A stretch of 64,000 nt of DNA. Source: Streptomyces sp. NRRL S-646 (GTDB lineage: Bacteria > Actinomycetota > Actinomycetes > Streptomycetales > Streptomycetaceae). This document shows positions 29,728-37,690 of the stretch, one piece after another. The translations under genes were made by a program, and so were the position numbers. The DNA lies in NCBI RefSeq assembly GCF_000720765.1, contig NZ_JODC01000015.1, positions 1-64,000 on the forward strand, given 5' to 3'. The notes beneath the pieces were generated by a model. It did no database searches and was not told the DNA's origin. It saw only the letters and a list, made by a program, of their open reading frames with translations. The number at the start of each line of letters is the position of its first letter. Position 1 is the stretch's first letter.

Positions 29728-30637
29728 GGCCGTACGTCTCCTCAGCCTTCCAGAAGTAGATGAAGCCGCCGACTCCGGCGAGCAGGGCCCAGCCGGCTGC
29801 GAGCGCCCACACATGGGGCGGCAGCTGGTGGGCGTGGAAGCTGTCGATCAGGGCGTAACGCATCAGGTCGATGTAGACCGCGGCCGGCTGGGCCTGGAGC
29901 ACCGGCTCCACCCAGTGCGGCAGGTTGCTGTGCTTGCCGGCCAGCTTGTCGATGCTCCACATCACGCCGGACACATACATCCAGGTGCGCAGGACGAAAG
30001 GCATCAGCTGGGCGATGTCCGGGGTCTTGGCGCCCATCCGGGCCATGATCATCGAGACGCCGGTGTTGAAGGTGAACTGCAGGACCAGCGCCGGGAACGC
30101 CAGCACCCAGGAGAACGCGAGCGGCACCCCGAAGCAGAGCAGGATGACGACCAGCGCGGCCATCGAGAACAGCAGCTGCTGCAGCTGCTGGAGGCAGAAG
30201 GAGATCGGCAGCGCGGCCCGCGGGAAGTGCAGCGCCCGGACCAGGCCGAGGTTGCCGGAGATCGCGCGGGTGCCCGCCATGATCGAGCTCTGGGTGAACG
30301 TCCAGATGAACACGCCCGTCACCAGGAACGGGATGTAGTCCGGCACGTGCCGCTTGGTGCCGAGCAGGACGCCGAAGATGAAGTAATAGACCGCCGCGTT
30401 CAGCAGCGGCGTCATGACCTGCCAGACCTGGCCGAGCTTCGCCTGGCTGTACTGGGCGGTGAGCTTGGCGGTTGCGAAGGCGGTGATGAAGTGGCGCCGG
30501 GCCCACAGCTGCCGGACGTACTCGGGCAGGGAGGGGCGGGCGCCGCTGACCGAGAGGCCGTGGCGGGCGGCGAGGGCCGCGAGGTCGTCGTCGGCCGGGG
30601 CCGGCGTCGGGGGCGGTGTGTCGAGGACCTGGCTCAC
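29720..30637 (-). CDS. TagG-like ABC-2 polysaccharide exporter permease
   Basis: 305 residues from GTG (MSQVLDTPPPTPAP) at 30637; a second GTG at 30652 is possible. A cytosolic N-terminus contains SLPEYVRQLWARRHFITAFATAKLTAQY, typical of ABC-2 exporters, then about six membrane segments with LGQVWQVMTPLLNAAVYYFIFG and FVLRTWMYVSGVMWSID. It is the partner of the TagH-like ATPase. Four operator-like repeats and a divergent tetR gene lie upstream, suggesting repression by that TetR. Confidence 0.92.
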   Translation of the reverse strand: MSQVLDTPPPTPAPADDDLAALAARHGLSVSGARPSLPEYVRQLWARRHFITAFATAKLTAQYSQAKLGQVWQVMTPLLNAAVYYFIFGVLLGTKRHVPDYIPFLVTGVFIWTFTQSSIMAGTRAISGNLGLVRALHFPRAALPISFCLQQLQQLLFSMAALVVILLCFGVPLAFSWVLAFPALVLQFTFNTGVSMIMARMGAKTPDIAQLMPFVLRTWMYVSGVMWSIDKLAGKHSNLPHWVEPVLQAQPAAVYIDLMRYALIDSFHAHQLPPHVWALAAGWALLAGVGGFIYFWKAEETYGRG

Positions 30638-30753
30638 ATCCGCTGCTTTCACTCGGGGGAGGGGGTGCTGGCGTCGTCCGGCCCGTCGGCCGGGCGGTCC
30701 GATGCCCGGCGTTTCCTTACGCTTCTCTTCACGTTCTCTTACGTCGGGACGGG

Positions 30754-30899
30754 ACCGTATCGTCGCAACGCGAGCGTAGGACAGGTTGACGTCGGAACGC
30801 AACCGTTTCGTCGTAACGTGTTCGCCGGTCGGGCCGTCGGGACGACACCGTTTCGTCGCAACGCCTCCCGCGTCAGGACGCAACCGTTTCGTCGCAACG
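30754..30899. repeat. Four operator-like direct repeats
   Basis: The 17-base core ACCGTTTCGTCGCAACG occurs exactly at 30847-30863 and 30883-30899, and with one mismatch at 30754-30770 and 30802-30818. Upstream flanking bases (CGTCGGGACG-like) are also shared, giving units of about 30. Start spacings are 48, 45 and 36. Each core carries CGTT...AACG inverted half sites. The array fills the gap between the divergent exporter and tetR genes and the last copy abuts the tetR -10. It is probably the TetR operator. Confidence 0.75.
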
Positions 30900-30902
30900 C
30901 CC

Positions 30903-30908
30903 TATGCT
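30903..30908 (+). promoter_or_regulatory. Candidate -10 of tetR, leaderless
   Basis: TATGCT lies 7 bases before the preferred ATG (30916) of tetR, and there is no ribosome-binding site. This is the arrangement of a leaderless transcript. The last operator-like repeat covers the -35 to -10 interval. Confidence 0.5.
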
Positions 30909-30915
30909 GGTCCGC

Positions 30916-31542
30916 ATGACGACGAACGCCGACGAGCCCCAGACGCGTCCGCGCCGCCGAACCCCTGCCGGGGCGGCCGTACTCCGAGAGGACGTGACGG
31001 AGGCCATCCGTGCGGCCGTCTTCGAGGAGCTCGCGGCAGTCGGCTATGCGCGGATGTCGATCGAGGGAATCGCGCGCCGCGCGGGCGTCGGCAAGACCGC
31101 GGTCTACCGCCGCTGGCGCTCCAAGCTGCACCTGGTCCTCGACGTCGTCTCGGCGATCGCGGTGCTGGGCCTGCCGACGCCGGACACGGGTTCCCTGGAG
31201 GGCGATCTGCGGCTGCTGTACGAGGTCACCTCGCGCGCCCTGCGGCACCCGGTGGCCTCGCAGATCATCCCGGACCTGCAGGCCGAGGCGGCCCGTAACC
31301 CGGAGATCGCCGAGGCCATGCAGAAGACCCTGCGCGAGGGGCAGGAAGGCGTGGCCCTCAAGATCATCGTGGCGGCGGCGCAGCGCGGTGAGATCAGCGG
31401 GGAGCTGGACGAGGACCTGGCGCTCGACCTGATCTCCGGGCCCCTCTACTGGCGCTCGGTGGTGATCCGTAGCCCGAAGCTGCCGAAGGACTACCTGGCG
31501 GCGCTGGCACGGGCCACCGCGGAGGCTCTCAAGGTGCTCTGA
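30916..31542 (+). CDS. TetR family transcriptional regulator
   Basis: 208 residues from ATG (MTTNADEPQTRPRRR); an in-frame ATG at 30904 lies inside the likely -10. The N-terminal helix-turn-helix has MSIEGIARRAGVGKTAVYRRWRSK. The ligand domain is of the TetR_C_11-like type with LIPDLQAEAARNPEIAEAMQ and LDLISGPLYWRSVV. It is divergent from the TagGH-like exporter with four 17-base repeats between, so it probably represses the exporter and itself. The ligand is unknown. Confidence 0.92.
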   Translation: MTTNADEPQTRPRRRTPAGAAVLREDVTEAIRAAVFEELAAVGYARMSIEGIARRAGVGKTAVYRRWRSKLHLVLDVVSAIAVLGLPTPDTGSLEGDLRLLYEVTSRALRHPVASQIIPDLQAEAARNPEIAEAMQKTLREGQEGVALKIIVAAAQRGEISGELDEDLALDLISGPLYWRSVVIRSPKLPKDYLAALARATAEALKVL

Positions 31543-31619
31543 GTATGCTGCGGTCGCCGGCCGCCGGTGGCCGAAAGCTAGTCGCCGCCCGCGGTGACCG
31601 GAGTTGAGGCGGAACTGCC

Positions 31620-32264
31620 GTGAGAGTCGTGATCGCCGAGGACAACGCCCTGCTGCGCGAGGGCCTCGTCCTCCTGCTGACGTCCGCCGGGCACGAGGTC
31701 GTGGCCGTCGCCGGCACCGGGCCCGAGGTCCTGCCCGCACTCCTGGAGCACCGTCCCGACGCCGCCGTGCTCGATGTGCGCATGCCGCCCGGCTTCCGTG
31801 ACGAGGGCCTGCGCGCGGCGCTCGAGGCACGTGCGCGGATCCCGGGGCTGCCGGTGCTGGTGCTCTCGCAGTACGTCGAGGAGTCGTATGCCGCCGAACT
31901 GCTGACCGGGGGCGCGAGCGGGCTCGGCTATCTGCTCAAGGACCGGGTCGGCCGGGTCGACGAGTTCCTCGACGCACTGGAGCGGGTTGCCGCCGGCGGT
32001 ACGGCGCTCGACCCCGAGGTCGTCACCGAACTCCTCACCCGCCGCAAGGACTCGCCGCTCGACTCGCTCACGCCGCGCGAGCGCGAGGTGCTGAAACTGA
32101 TGGCCGAGGGCCACGACAACGCGACCATCGCCAAGACCCTCGTCGTCACGGAACGCGCGGTCCACAAGCACATCGGCAACGTCTTCCTCAAACTGGGCCT
32201 GCCCCCGAGCGACAGCGGCCACCGCCGGGTGCTGGCCGTACTGACGTACCTGAACAACCGGTAG
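31620..32264 (+). CDS. LuxR-type response regulator without adjacent kinase
   Basis: 214 residues from GTG (MRVVIAEDNALLREGL), with GAGGCGGA upstream. Receiver domain with ED7-8 pocket, phospho-acceptor Asp52 (AVLDVRMPPGFRDEG) and LLKDRV. C-terminal helix-turn-helix LTPREREVLKLMAEGHDNATIA with VTERAVHKHIGNVFLKLGL. Regulators of this subtype usually follow a sensor kinase gene, but only 77 bases separate it from tetR. Either the kinase is elsewhere or it was lost. Confidence 0.92.
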   Translation: MRVVIAEDNALLREGLVLLLTSAGHEVVAVAGTGPEVLPALLEHRPDAAVLDVRMPPGFRDEGLRAALEARARIPGLPVLVLSQYVEESYAAELLTGGASGLGYLLKDRVGRVDEFLDALERVAAGGTALDPEVVTELLTRRKDSPLDSLTPREREVLKLMAEGHDNATIAKTLVVTERAVHKHIGNVFLKLGLPPSDSGHRRVLAVLTYLNNR

Positions 32265-32266
32265 TT

Positions 32267-32476
32267 TCAGACTTCCCGGCCGTGCAGCCGCCGTGCGAGG
32301 TCCGCCAACTCCGGGGCGCGCAGGACCCGTCCGCCGAAGCCGGGCAGGGGTACGTGCAGCGCGGCGGTCCAGCGTTCGGGTATCGCGCTCATGCCGTACA
32401 CGGCTCCCGCGAGCCCGCCGGTCACTGCGGCGACGGTGTCCGTGTCGCCGCCCAGGTCCCAAGGGTCGCCGCTGCA
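32267..32476 (-). pseudogene. ADP-ribosylglycohydrolase C-terminal remnant
   Basis: Reading the minus strand back from TGA at 32267-32269 gives about 66 residues. They contain DPWDLGGDTDTVAAVTGG then LAGAVYG and IPERW, the metal-binding signature and C-terminus of DraG-type ADP-ribosylglycohydrolases. Upstream of about 32476 homology stops and the frame runs into a dispersed palindrome, so at least 200 N-terminal residues are missing and no start codon fits. It is a decayed gene that ends 2 bases from the convergent response-regulator stop. Confidence 0.75.
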
Positions 32477-32540
32477 AGGCGCTCCGCGGGAAGCACCGCG
32501 ATCGGCCGTCGACAGCCGCGGGTGCGTCGTGGCTGGTCGC

Positions 32541-32570
32541 GCAGTTCCCCGCGCCCCTTCGGGGCGCGGG
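32541..32570. repeat. Dispersed GC-rich palindrome
   Basis: GCGCAGTT-like lead followed by a perfect hairpin CCCGCGCCCC-TTC-GGGGCGCGGG (32548-32570). The same core recurs at 58385-58407. It abuts the truncated ADP-ribosylglycohydrolase and may mark the break point. Such elements are common between Streptomyces genes. Confidence 0.7.
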
Positions 32571-32625
32571 CCACATCACCGCACTTCACCGCGCACCCTG
32601 CGCAGCCCGGCACCCCCCGCGGCGC

Positions 32626-33606
32626 CTAACCCCGCGCCGCCCCCGGATGCACCCGTACCCAGCCCTCCCAGGCCGACGTGATCATGTCTTCGACGTCGTG
32701 TTTGGCCTTCCAGGCCAGTTCGGTGGCGGCGCGGGCTGCGGAGGCGACTACTCGGGCCGGGTCGCCGGGGCGGCGGGGGGTGACGGTCGGGGGGCGGTCG
32801 TAGCCGGTGATGGCGTTGATGCGGTCGATCATTTCGCGGACGGAGACGCCCTCGCCCCGGCCGATGTTGAGGGTGAGGTGGCGGCCCGGTGAGGACTGGA
32901 GCGTGCGGGCGGCCGCTACGTGGGCTTCGGCCAGGTCCACTACGTGGATGTAGTCGCGGACGCAGGTCCCGTCAGGGGTTTCGTAGTCGTCGCCGAAGAT
33001 GCGCGGGGGTGCGTTGTCGGTGAGCTTCTCGAAGACCATCGGGATCAGGTTGTAGACGCCGGTGTCCGCGAGTTCGGGGGTCGCGGCGCCCGCCACGTTG
33101 AAGTAGCGCAGGGAGGCCGTGGAGAGGCCTGTCGCGCGGGCCGCCGCACGGACCAGCCATTCGCCGACCAGCTTCGTCTCGCCGTACGGCGACATGGGCA
33201 CGCAGGGCGTCTCCTCCGTCACCAGCTCCACGTCCGGCATGCCGTACACCGCCGCGGAGGACGAGAACACGAAGGACGGGACACCGGACGCGGTCACCGC
33301 CTCCAGGAGGACGCGCAGGCCCTCGACGTTCTCCCGGTAGTAGTGCAGCGGCAGGTCCACGGACTCGCCCACCTGCTTCTTCGCCGCCAGGTGGATGACC
33401 CCGCTGACGTCGTGGACCGTGAGGGCGCGGGCGACGCGCTCGCCGTCCAGCGTCGACCCCACCACCAGCTGCACACCCCGCGGCACGCGCTCGGCGATCC
33501 CCGTCGACAGGTCGTCGTACACCACGGTCCGCTCGCCCGCCTCGATCATCGCCCGGACGACGTGCGCCCCGATGTATCCGGCGCCGCCGGTGATCAGCCA
33601 GGTCAT
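32626..33606 (-). CDS. galE: UDP-glucose 4-epimerase
   Basis: 326 residues. Extended short-chain dehydrogenase with NAD-binding GGAGYIG (7-13), catalytic Ser in SSSAAVYG (116-118), Tyr141-x3-Lys145 (YGETK), DYIHVVDLAEAHV and NIGRGEGVSV. It interconverts UDP-glucose and UDP-galactose (or N-acetyl forms). It sits next to glycosyltransferases and the exporter, so it probably supplies a sugar for the wall polymer; there is no Leloir-pathway galT or galK here. Confidence 0.94.
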   Translation of the reverse strand: MTWLITGGAGYIGAHVVRAMIEAGERTVVYDDLSTGIAERVPRGVQLVVGSTLDGERVARALTVHDVSGVIHLAAKKQVGESVDLPLHYYRENVEGLRVLLEAVTASGVPSFVFSSSAAVYGMPDVELVTEETPCVPMSPYGETKLVGEWLVRAAARATGLSTASLRYFNVAGAATPELADTGVYNLIPMVFEKLTDNAPPRIFGDDYETPDGTCVRDYIHVVDLAEAHVAAARTLQSSPGRHLTLNIGRGEGVSVREMIDRINAITGYDRPPTVTPRRPGDPARVVASAARAATELAWKAKHDVEDMITSAWEGWVRVHPGAARG

Positions 33607-33690
33607 GTGCGGCCGTCCCCTTCGTCAGTTGGCCCGTGGTGGTGCGGTATCAGTGAAGCAGGCGGTGGAGTCCCGCGCCGTCAGCACTTT

Positions 33691-34977
33691 CTATGCGCCG
33701 GAGTGCTGGGGAAGGCGGCGGGTGACCGGGTCAGGTCCGCGCGTGGGCGCGGGAGACACGGGCGCGGGGCGGGTGGAGCGCCACAGCCGGACGAGGGACA
33801 GCACGGCGGCCGCGGCGAGCAGCCCGTTGCGGGCGAGCATCAGCGCGCAGCCCGGCCAGGTGCAGGCGATGACCTGGCCGTAGAACAGCGGATAGGCGAC
33901 GGCGCTGAGCGCGGTCGCCGCCAGCAGCAGGGCGGCCACCGGGCGCTGCACGGTGTGCCGTGAGGTCAGGCACACGGCGGCCAGGCCCAGCAGCCAGATC
34001 ATGTACTGCGGGCTGATCACCCGGCTGGTGACGGTGAACAGCAGGACGGCGCTCAGCGCGGCGTCGTACGGCGTCGCAGGCGTCCAGCGCCGGGCCCACA
34101 GCCGCCACAGGAGCAGCAGCCCGAAGGCAACCGCCGTGAGCGCGAGGGACACTTGCGCGACGGTCCGTACGTACGGGCCCGTGAACTCCATGGCGCCGTA
34201 CTGGTAGCGCACCTGCCCCGGCCACCCGGCGTGTGTCGCGAAGGCGAGCGCCGTGCCGCCGAGCGACTCGATCTGCACGCCCCGCCCGCCCTGTTGGCGC
34301 AGAAAGGCGGAGGGGTTGTCGAACAGTGCCGCGAGGACCGCGAGCGACCCGGCCCCGGTGACGGCGGCCCACGCCCACGCCGAACGCGTCGTCCGCCCCC
34401 TCGGTGTGCCCAGCAGCACCAACGCCGGCCACACCTTCACCAGGGCGCCCAGCGCCGCGAACACCCCGCACGCGCGCGTGGAGCGCGGCAACGTCAACAG
34501 GGAGATGACGGCGAGGGCTGTCACCTGCACGTCGTAGCGGGCGAGCGGGAGGTGCAGGAGGAGCGGCAGGCCGCCCACCCACATCGCCGCCCCGAGGAGC
34601 GTGCGGCCGGGGCGGTTGCCCGCGAGGGCCAGCGCCAGCGTGATCGCCGCGTCGGCGGCGAGGGTGAGGACGACGAACGCCTGGAAGTACGTCAGGCCCG
34701 GCAGCAGCGCGGGCGACAGCAGCACCGCGCCGGCCCCGGGCGGGTACTGCCACAGCGGGTCGTGCGCGGGGAAGGCGCCGTGCGCGAGGATGCCGTACCA
34801 GTGGTGGTACAGGTGCCATACCTCCCGTGCGACCGAGCCCCCGCCGAGCCGGGGCGCCGCGTCGTGTGCGAGCAGCCACAACATCAGGGCCCGGGTGGCG
34901 AGCCAGGCGGCGGCAAGGGCGAGGAGGCGGCGTTTTCCGGCGGTGGTCATCACGGCGTTCGTCACGGCGTTCATCAC
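33691..34977 (-). CDS. GT87-type polyprenyl-phosphate glycosyltransferase
   Basis: 428 residues; the start is GTG at 34977, with alternatives at 34974 or 34950. About ten hydrophobic helices. Features of the GT-C fold are visible: an acidic residue in the first loop region (LAHDAAPRLGGG), the YHHWYGILAHGAFPAHDPLWQYPPGAG motif, VKVWPALVLLG and SPQYMIWLLGLAAV. This matches GT87 mannosyltransferases (PimE/PIM-type), which use polyprenyl-phosphate sugars on the outer face of the membrane. Sugar and acceptor are not known. Confidence 0.87.
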   Translation of the reverse strand: MMNAVTNAVMTTAGKRRLLALAAAWLATRALMLWLLAHDAAPRLGGGSVAREVWHLYHHWYGILAHGAFPAHDPLWQYPPGAGAVLLSPALLPGLTYFQAFVVLTLAADAAITLALALAGNRPGRTLLGAAMWVGGLPLLLHLPLARYDVQVTALAVISLLTLPRSTRACGVFAALGALVKVWPALVLLGTPRGRTTRSAWAWAAVTGAGSLAVLAALFDNPSAFLRQQGGRGVQIESLGGTALAFATHAGWPGQVRYQYGAMEFTGPYVRTVAQVSLALTAVAFGLLLLWRLWARRWTPATPYDAALSAVLLFTVTSRVISPQYMIWLLGLAAVCLTSRHTVQRPVAALLLAATALSAVAYPLFYGQVIACTWPGCALMLARNGLLAAAAVLSLVRLWRSTRPAPVSPAPTRGPDPVTRRLPQHSGA

Positions 34978-35066
34978 GGCGGATCGTAAGCCGGGCGAAT
35001 GGTGTATGACTGCTAATACACCGTCAATGCTCGGTAAGAGCCCGCCTACCGCACAAAATCAGCCGT

Positions 35067-36731
35067 GTGCTGAGCGAGGACGCGGGGCGGGCGAACCGTC
35101 GGTGGGTGCGTGCGGAGATCGTGGCCGTGACGGTTCCTGCCGTCGTCATACTCGTGATCGGTCTGTGGGGGCTCGACCGCGGCGGCATGTGGGGCGACGA
35201 GAGCGTCACCTTCCTGGTCGGCCGCCGCACGGTGCCGCAGATCTGGCAGCTGCTGCACGGCCTGGACGCCGTACACGGCCTGTACTACCTATTCATGCAC
35301 GTCGTCCTCGCCGTCCACCCCGGTGAGGTCGTCCTGCGGCTCCCGTCCGTGTTCGGGGCCGCCGCGACCGCCGGTCTGGTCGCGGCTCTCGGCGTACGGC
35401 TGGTCCGGCCGCGGGTCGGGCTGTGGGCCGGTCTCCTGTACGCGGTCACCCCGCTGACCGGCCACTACGCACAGGAAGGGCGTTCGTACGCACTCGTCGC
35501 GGCAGGCGTGGCGGCGGCGACACTGCTGCTGCTGCGCGCGGTGGAGGGACGGTCGCGGCGCGCTTGGTGGTGGTACGGCGGTGCCCTCGCCGTGACCTGT
35601 CTGCTGCACGAAATGGTCGTCCTGGTGCTGTGCGCGCATGCACTGACGCTGGCGCTCATGCGGGTGCCGAGGACCGTATGGCTGGGCTGGGGGCGTGCGG
35701 CGGGGCTGGTGGGGGCCGTTCTGCTGCCCTTGGTGTGGGTGTCGCAGGAGCAGTCGGGGCAGGTGGGGTGGCTGGTGACACCCGGGTGGGACCAGGCGGG
35801 GCTGCTGGTGGGGGACTTCGTCGTCGCCCCGGACGGGGTGGTGTTCTGGGTGTCCGTCGCGCTGATGGTGCTGGGGCTCTGGGCGGGCCGACTGGCGGCG
35901 GTCGCACTCCCGCTGCTCGTGCTGCCCCCGGCGCTCCTGATCGCCGTGTCGCAGATCCGGCCGCTGTATCACGAGCGGTATGTGCTGTACGCGCTGGCGG
36001 GGGCGCCGCTGCTGGCCGCCGCCGGCGCCGACCGGCTGGCCGCAGCCGTGGCGCACCTGTGGCCCAAGCAAGCCGGGCAAAGTCCGCTGGGGCGCGGGGC
36101 CGTATCGATGAGCGGCTCCGCCGTGGGGCGCGTCCAGCCCCGAGGGCGCCGCAGACGACAGACGGCCCATCGGGGCACATCCAGCGGAGCGCTCGGCACC
36201 CTGACCGGAGTCCTGGCCGTCGCCCTCGCCTTCGTCCAGTGCCTCCCGCTCTACCGCCAGGACCGTTCCCCGGGGCACCGCCCCGAGAACCTCGGCGCCG
36301 TCGCCGCGCGGGCCGCCCGCGACATCCGTCCCGGCGATCCGGTGCTGTTCCTGCCGTCGAACTGGCGGCTCACGGCGCTGACCTATCCGAAGGCGTTCCG
36401 CAAGGCCCGGGACATCGCGCTGCGGGAGTCCGGGCCCCGGTCCGGGACGCTGAGCGGCATCGAGACCACACCGGGCGAGCTGCGGCGCAAGCTGGCCGGC
36501 GTGGACCGGGTCTGGGTGGTCGGCCAGTCGAGGGTCCTGCGCTCGGGTCTGCTGCCGGCCGACCCGACCGAGCGTGTGAAACTCGCGGTCGTGGAGGAGC
36601 AGTTCATCGCCCGGGAGAGATACGTCAGCGGCCGGGTGACCTTCCTCCTCTACGTCCGCCGCCCCGCCGCCTCCGCCGCGGTGGCCGCGTCCAGCGCCGC
36701 TGTGAGCTCGTCGAGCCGGGACCGCAGCTGA
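35067..36731 (+). CDS. GT39-type membrane glycosyltransferase
   Basis: 554 residues. The first periplasmic loop has GLDRGGMWGDESVTFLVGRR with the DE pair of GT39/ArnT-like enzymes, followed by HGLYYLFMHVVL, LRLPSVFGAA and about ten helices. A Lys/Arg-rich segment at about 341-375 coincides with a dispersed DNA repeat read in frame and splits two helices. The Ala/Ser tail (last 25 residues) is encoded on DNA that is also the 3' end of the convergent ohrR gene, an 82-base overlap. It probably glycosylates a wall polymer or protein; start ATG/GTG choice is uncertain. Confidence 0.82.
   Translation: MLSEDAGRANRRWVRAEIVAVTVPAVVILVIGLWGLDRGGMWGDESVTFLVGRRTVPQIWQLLHGLDAVHGLYYLFMHVVLAVHPGEVVLRLPSVFGAAATAGLVAALGVRLVRPRVGLWAGLLYAVTPLTGHYAQEGRSYALVAAGVAAATLLLLRAVEGRSRRAWWWYGGALAVTCLLHEMVVLVLCAHALTLALMRVPRTVWLGWGRAAGLVGAVLLPLVWVSQEQSGQVGWLVTPGWDQAGLLVGDFVVAPDGVVFWVSVALMVLGLWAGRLAAVALPLLVLPPALLIAVSQIRPLYHERYVLYALAGAPLLAAAGADRLAAAVAHLWPKQAGQSPLGRGAVSMSGSAVGRVQPRGRRRRQTAHRGTSSGALGTLTGVLAVALAFVQCLPLYRQDRSPGHRPENLGAVAARAARDIRPGDPVLFLPSNWRLTALTYPKAFRKARDIALRESGPRSGTLSGIETTPGELRRKLAGVDRVWVVGQSRVLRSGLLPADPTERVKLAVVEEQFIARERYVSGRVTFLLYVRRPAASAAVAASSAAVSSSSRDRS
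36089..36140. repeat. Dispersed repeat inside a coding sequence
   Basis: Bases here (GGGGCGCGGGGCCGTATCGA and onward to GGGGCGCG) match the reverse complement of 58347-58398 with few differences. The sequence between the palindrome arms, GTATCGATGAGCGGCT, is identical apart from one base at the edge. It encodes about 17 residues of the GT39-type protein in frame. Confidence 0.7.
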
Positions 36732-37135
36732 CGGATCTCGTCCACGTCGAAGCCCGTGGCCGCGACGATCCGGCGCGGTACCTGAACGGCCTGATCGCGC
36801 AGGGCGGCGCCCTCCTCGGTCAGCCGCACCTCCACCGAGCGCTCGTCGCGGGCGCTGCGTTCCCGCCGTACCAGACCGGCCGCCTCCAGCCGCTTGAGCA
36901 GCGGGGAAAGGGTGCCGGAGTCCAGCCGCAGGTGTTCGCCCAGCTTCTTGACCGGCAGATCGCCGTGCTCCCACAGCAGCAGCATCACCAGGTACTGCGG
37001 ATAGGTGATCCCGAGGTCCTTGAGGATCACCCGGTAGACGCCGCCGAAGGCGCGCGAGGCGGCGTTCAGGGAGAAGCAGATCTGCTGGTCGAGGCGGAGC
37101 CAGTCGGTGGTCGGGGTGTCGGGCGCGGTGGTCAT
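36650..37135 (-). CDS. ohrR: OhrR-like MarR family repressor
   Basis: 161 residues from ATG (MTTAPDTPTTDWLRLDQQIC); a longer frame starts at 37162 inside the palindrome. Cys20 in DQQICFSLNAASRAF is the peroxide-sensing cysteine of OhrR. Winged helix: LKDLGITYPQYLVMLLLWE, VKKLGEHLRLDSGTLSPLLKRLEAAGLVRR, and the wing RSARDERSVEVRLTEEG. It represses ohr until organic hydroperoxide oxidises the Cys. It is divergent from ohr, with a 22-base palindrome between them. Confidence 0.93.
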   Translation of the reverse strand: MTTAPDTPTTDWLRLDQQICFSLNAASRAFGGVYRVILKDLGITYPQYLVMLLLWEHGDLPVKKLGEHLRLDSGTLSPLLKRLEAAGLVRRERSARDERSVEVRLTEEGAALRDQAVQVPRRIVAATGFDVDEIRQLRSRLDELTAALDAATAAEAAGRRT

Positions 37136-37160
37136 GCATCCAGAATAGCTCTTGCGGGCC

Positions 37161-37182
37161 ATTCAGTTGTGCACAACTGAAT
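37161..37182. promoter_or_regulatory. OhrR operator
   Basis: A perfect 22-base palindrome, half site ATTCAGTTGTG, lies between the divergent ohrR and ohr genes, 25 bases from the ohrR start and 75 from ohr. A partial copy (ATTGTGTGC) follows at once. Position and symmetry fit the OhrR binding site that controls both genes. Confidence 0.85.
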
Positions 37183-37257
37183 TGTGTGCTCTACTCGTGG
37201 TCGTGAGGCGGCCGCCAGAAGGGCCGCCGGAACACGACTTCGAGAGGGATTTCATCC

Positions 37258-37671
37258 ATGGACGCGCTCTACACCGCTGTCGCCACTGCCACCCACGGCC
37301 GCGACGGTCGCGCCTTCACCAACGACGGCAAGGTCGACCTCAAGCTGGCCCCCCCGGTGGAGCTGGGCGGCAACGGCGAGGGCACCAACCCCGAGCAGCT
37401 GTTCGCCGCCGGTTACGCGGCCTGCTTCGGCAGCGCCCTCGGCCTCGTCGGCCGCCAGGCGAAGGTCGACGTCAGCGACGCCGCGGTCACCGCCGAGGTG
37501 GGCATAGGCAAGCAGGGCGAGGGCTTCGCGCTCAAGGTCACCCTCCGCATCGAGCTGCCGGACACCGTGGACGAGGCGACCGGCCGCAAGCTGGTCGAGA
37601 CCGCTCACCAGGTGTGCCCGTACTCCAACGCGACCCGCGGCAACATCGACGTCGACCTCGTCATCGAGTAA
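37258..37671 (+). CDS. ohr: Organic hydroperoxide resistance protein Ohr
   Basis: 137 residues from ATG (MDALYTAVATATHGRDG), with GAGAGGG upstream. Ohr/OsmC fold with the two redox cysteines Cys56 (AAGYAACFGSA) and Cys120 (AHQVCPYSNATRGN) and conserved Arg18. It is a thiol peroxidase that reduces organic hydroperoxides. It forms a regulated pair with the divergent ohrR. Confidence 0.97.
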   Translation: MDALYTAVATATHGRDGRAFTNDGKVDLKLAPPVELGGNGEGTNPEQLFAAGYAACFGSALGLVGRQAKVDVSDAAVTAEVGIGKQGEGFALKVTLRIELPDTVDEATGRKLVETAHQVCPYSNATRGNIDVDLVIE

Positions 37672-37690
37672 CCGAGCAGCCGGGTAACCG

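Noticed and set aside
30754..30899. CRISPR-like array
   Set aside because: Only four units, uneven short spacing, shared flanks and no cas genes; position fits operators.
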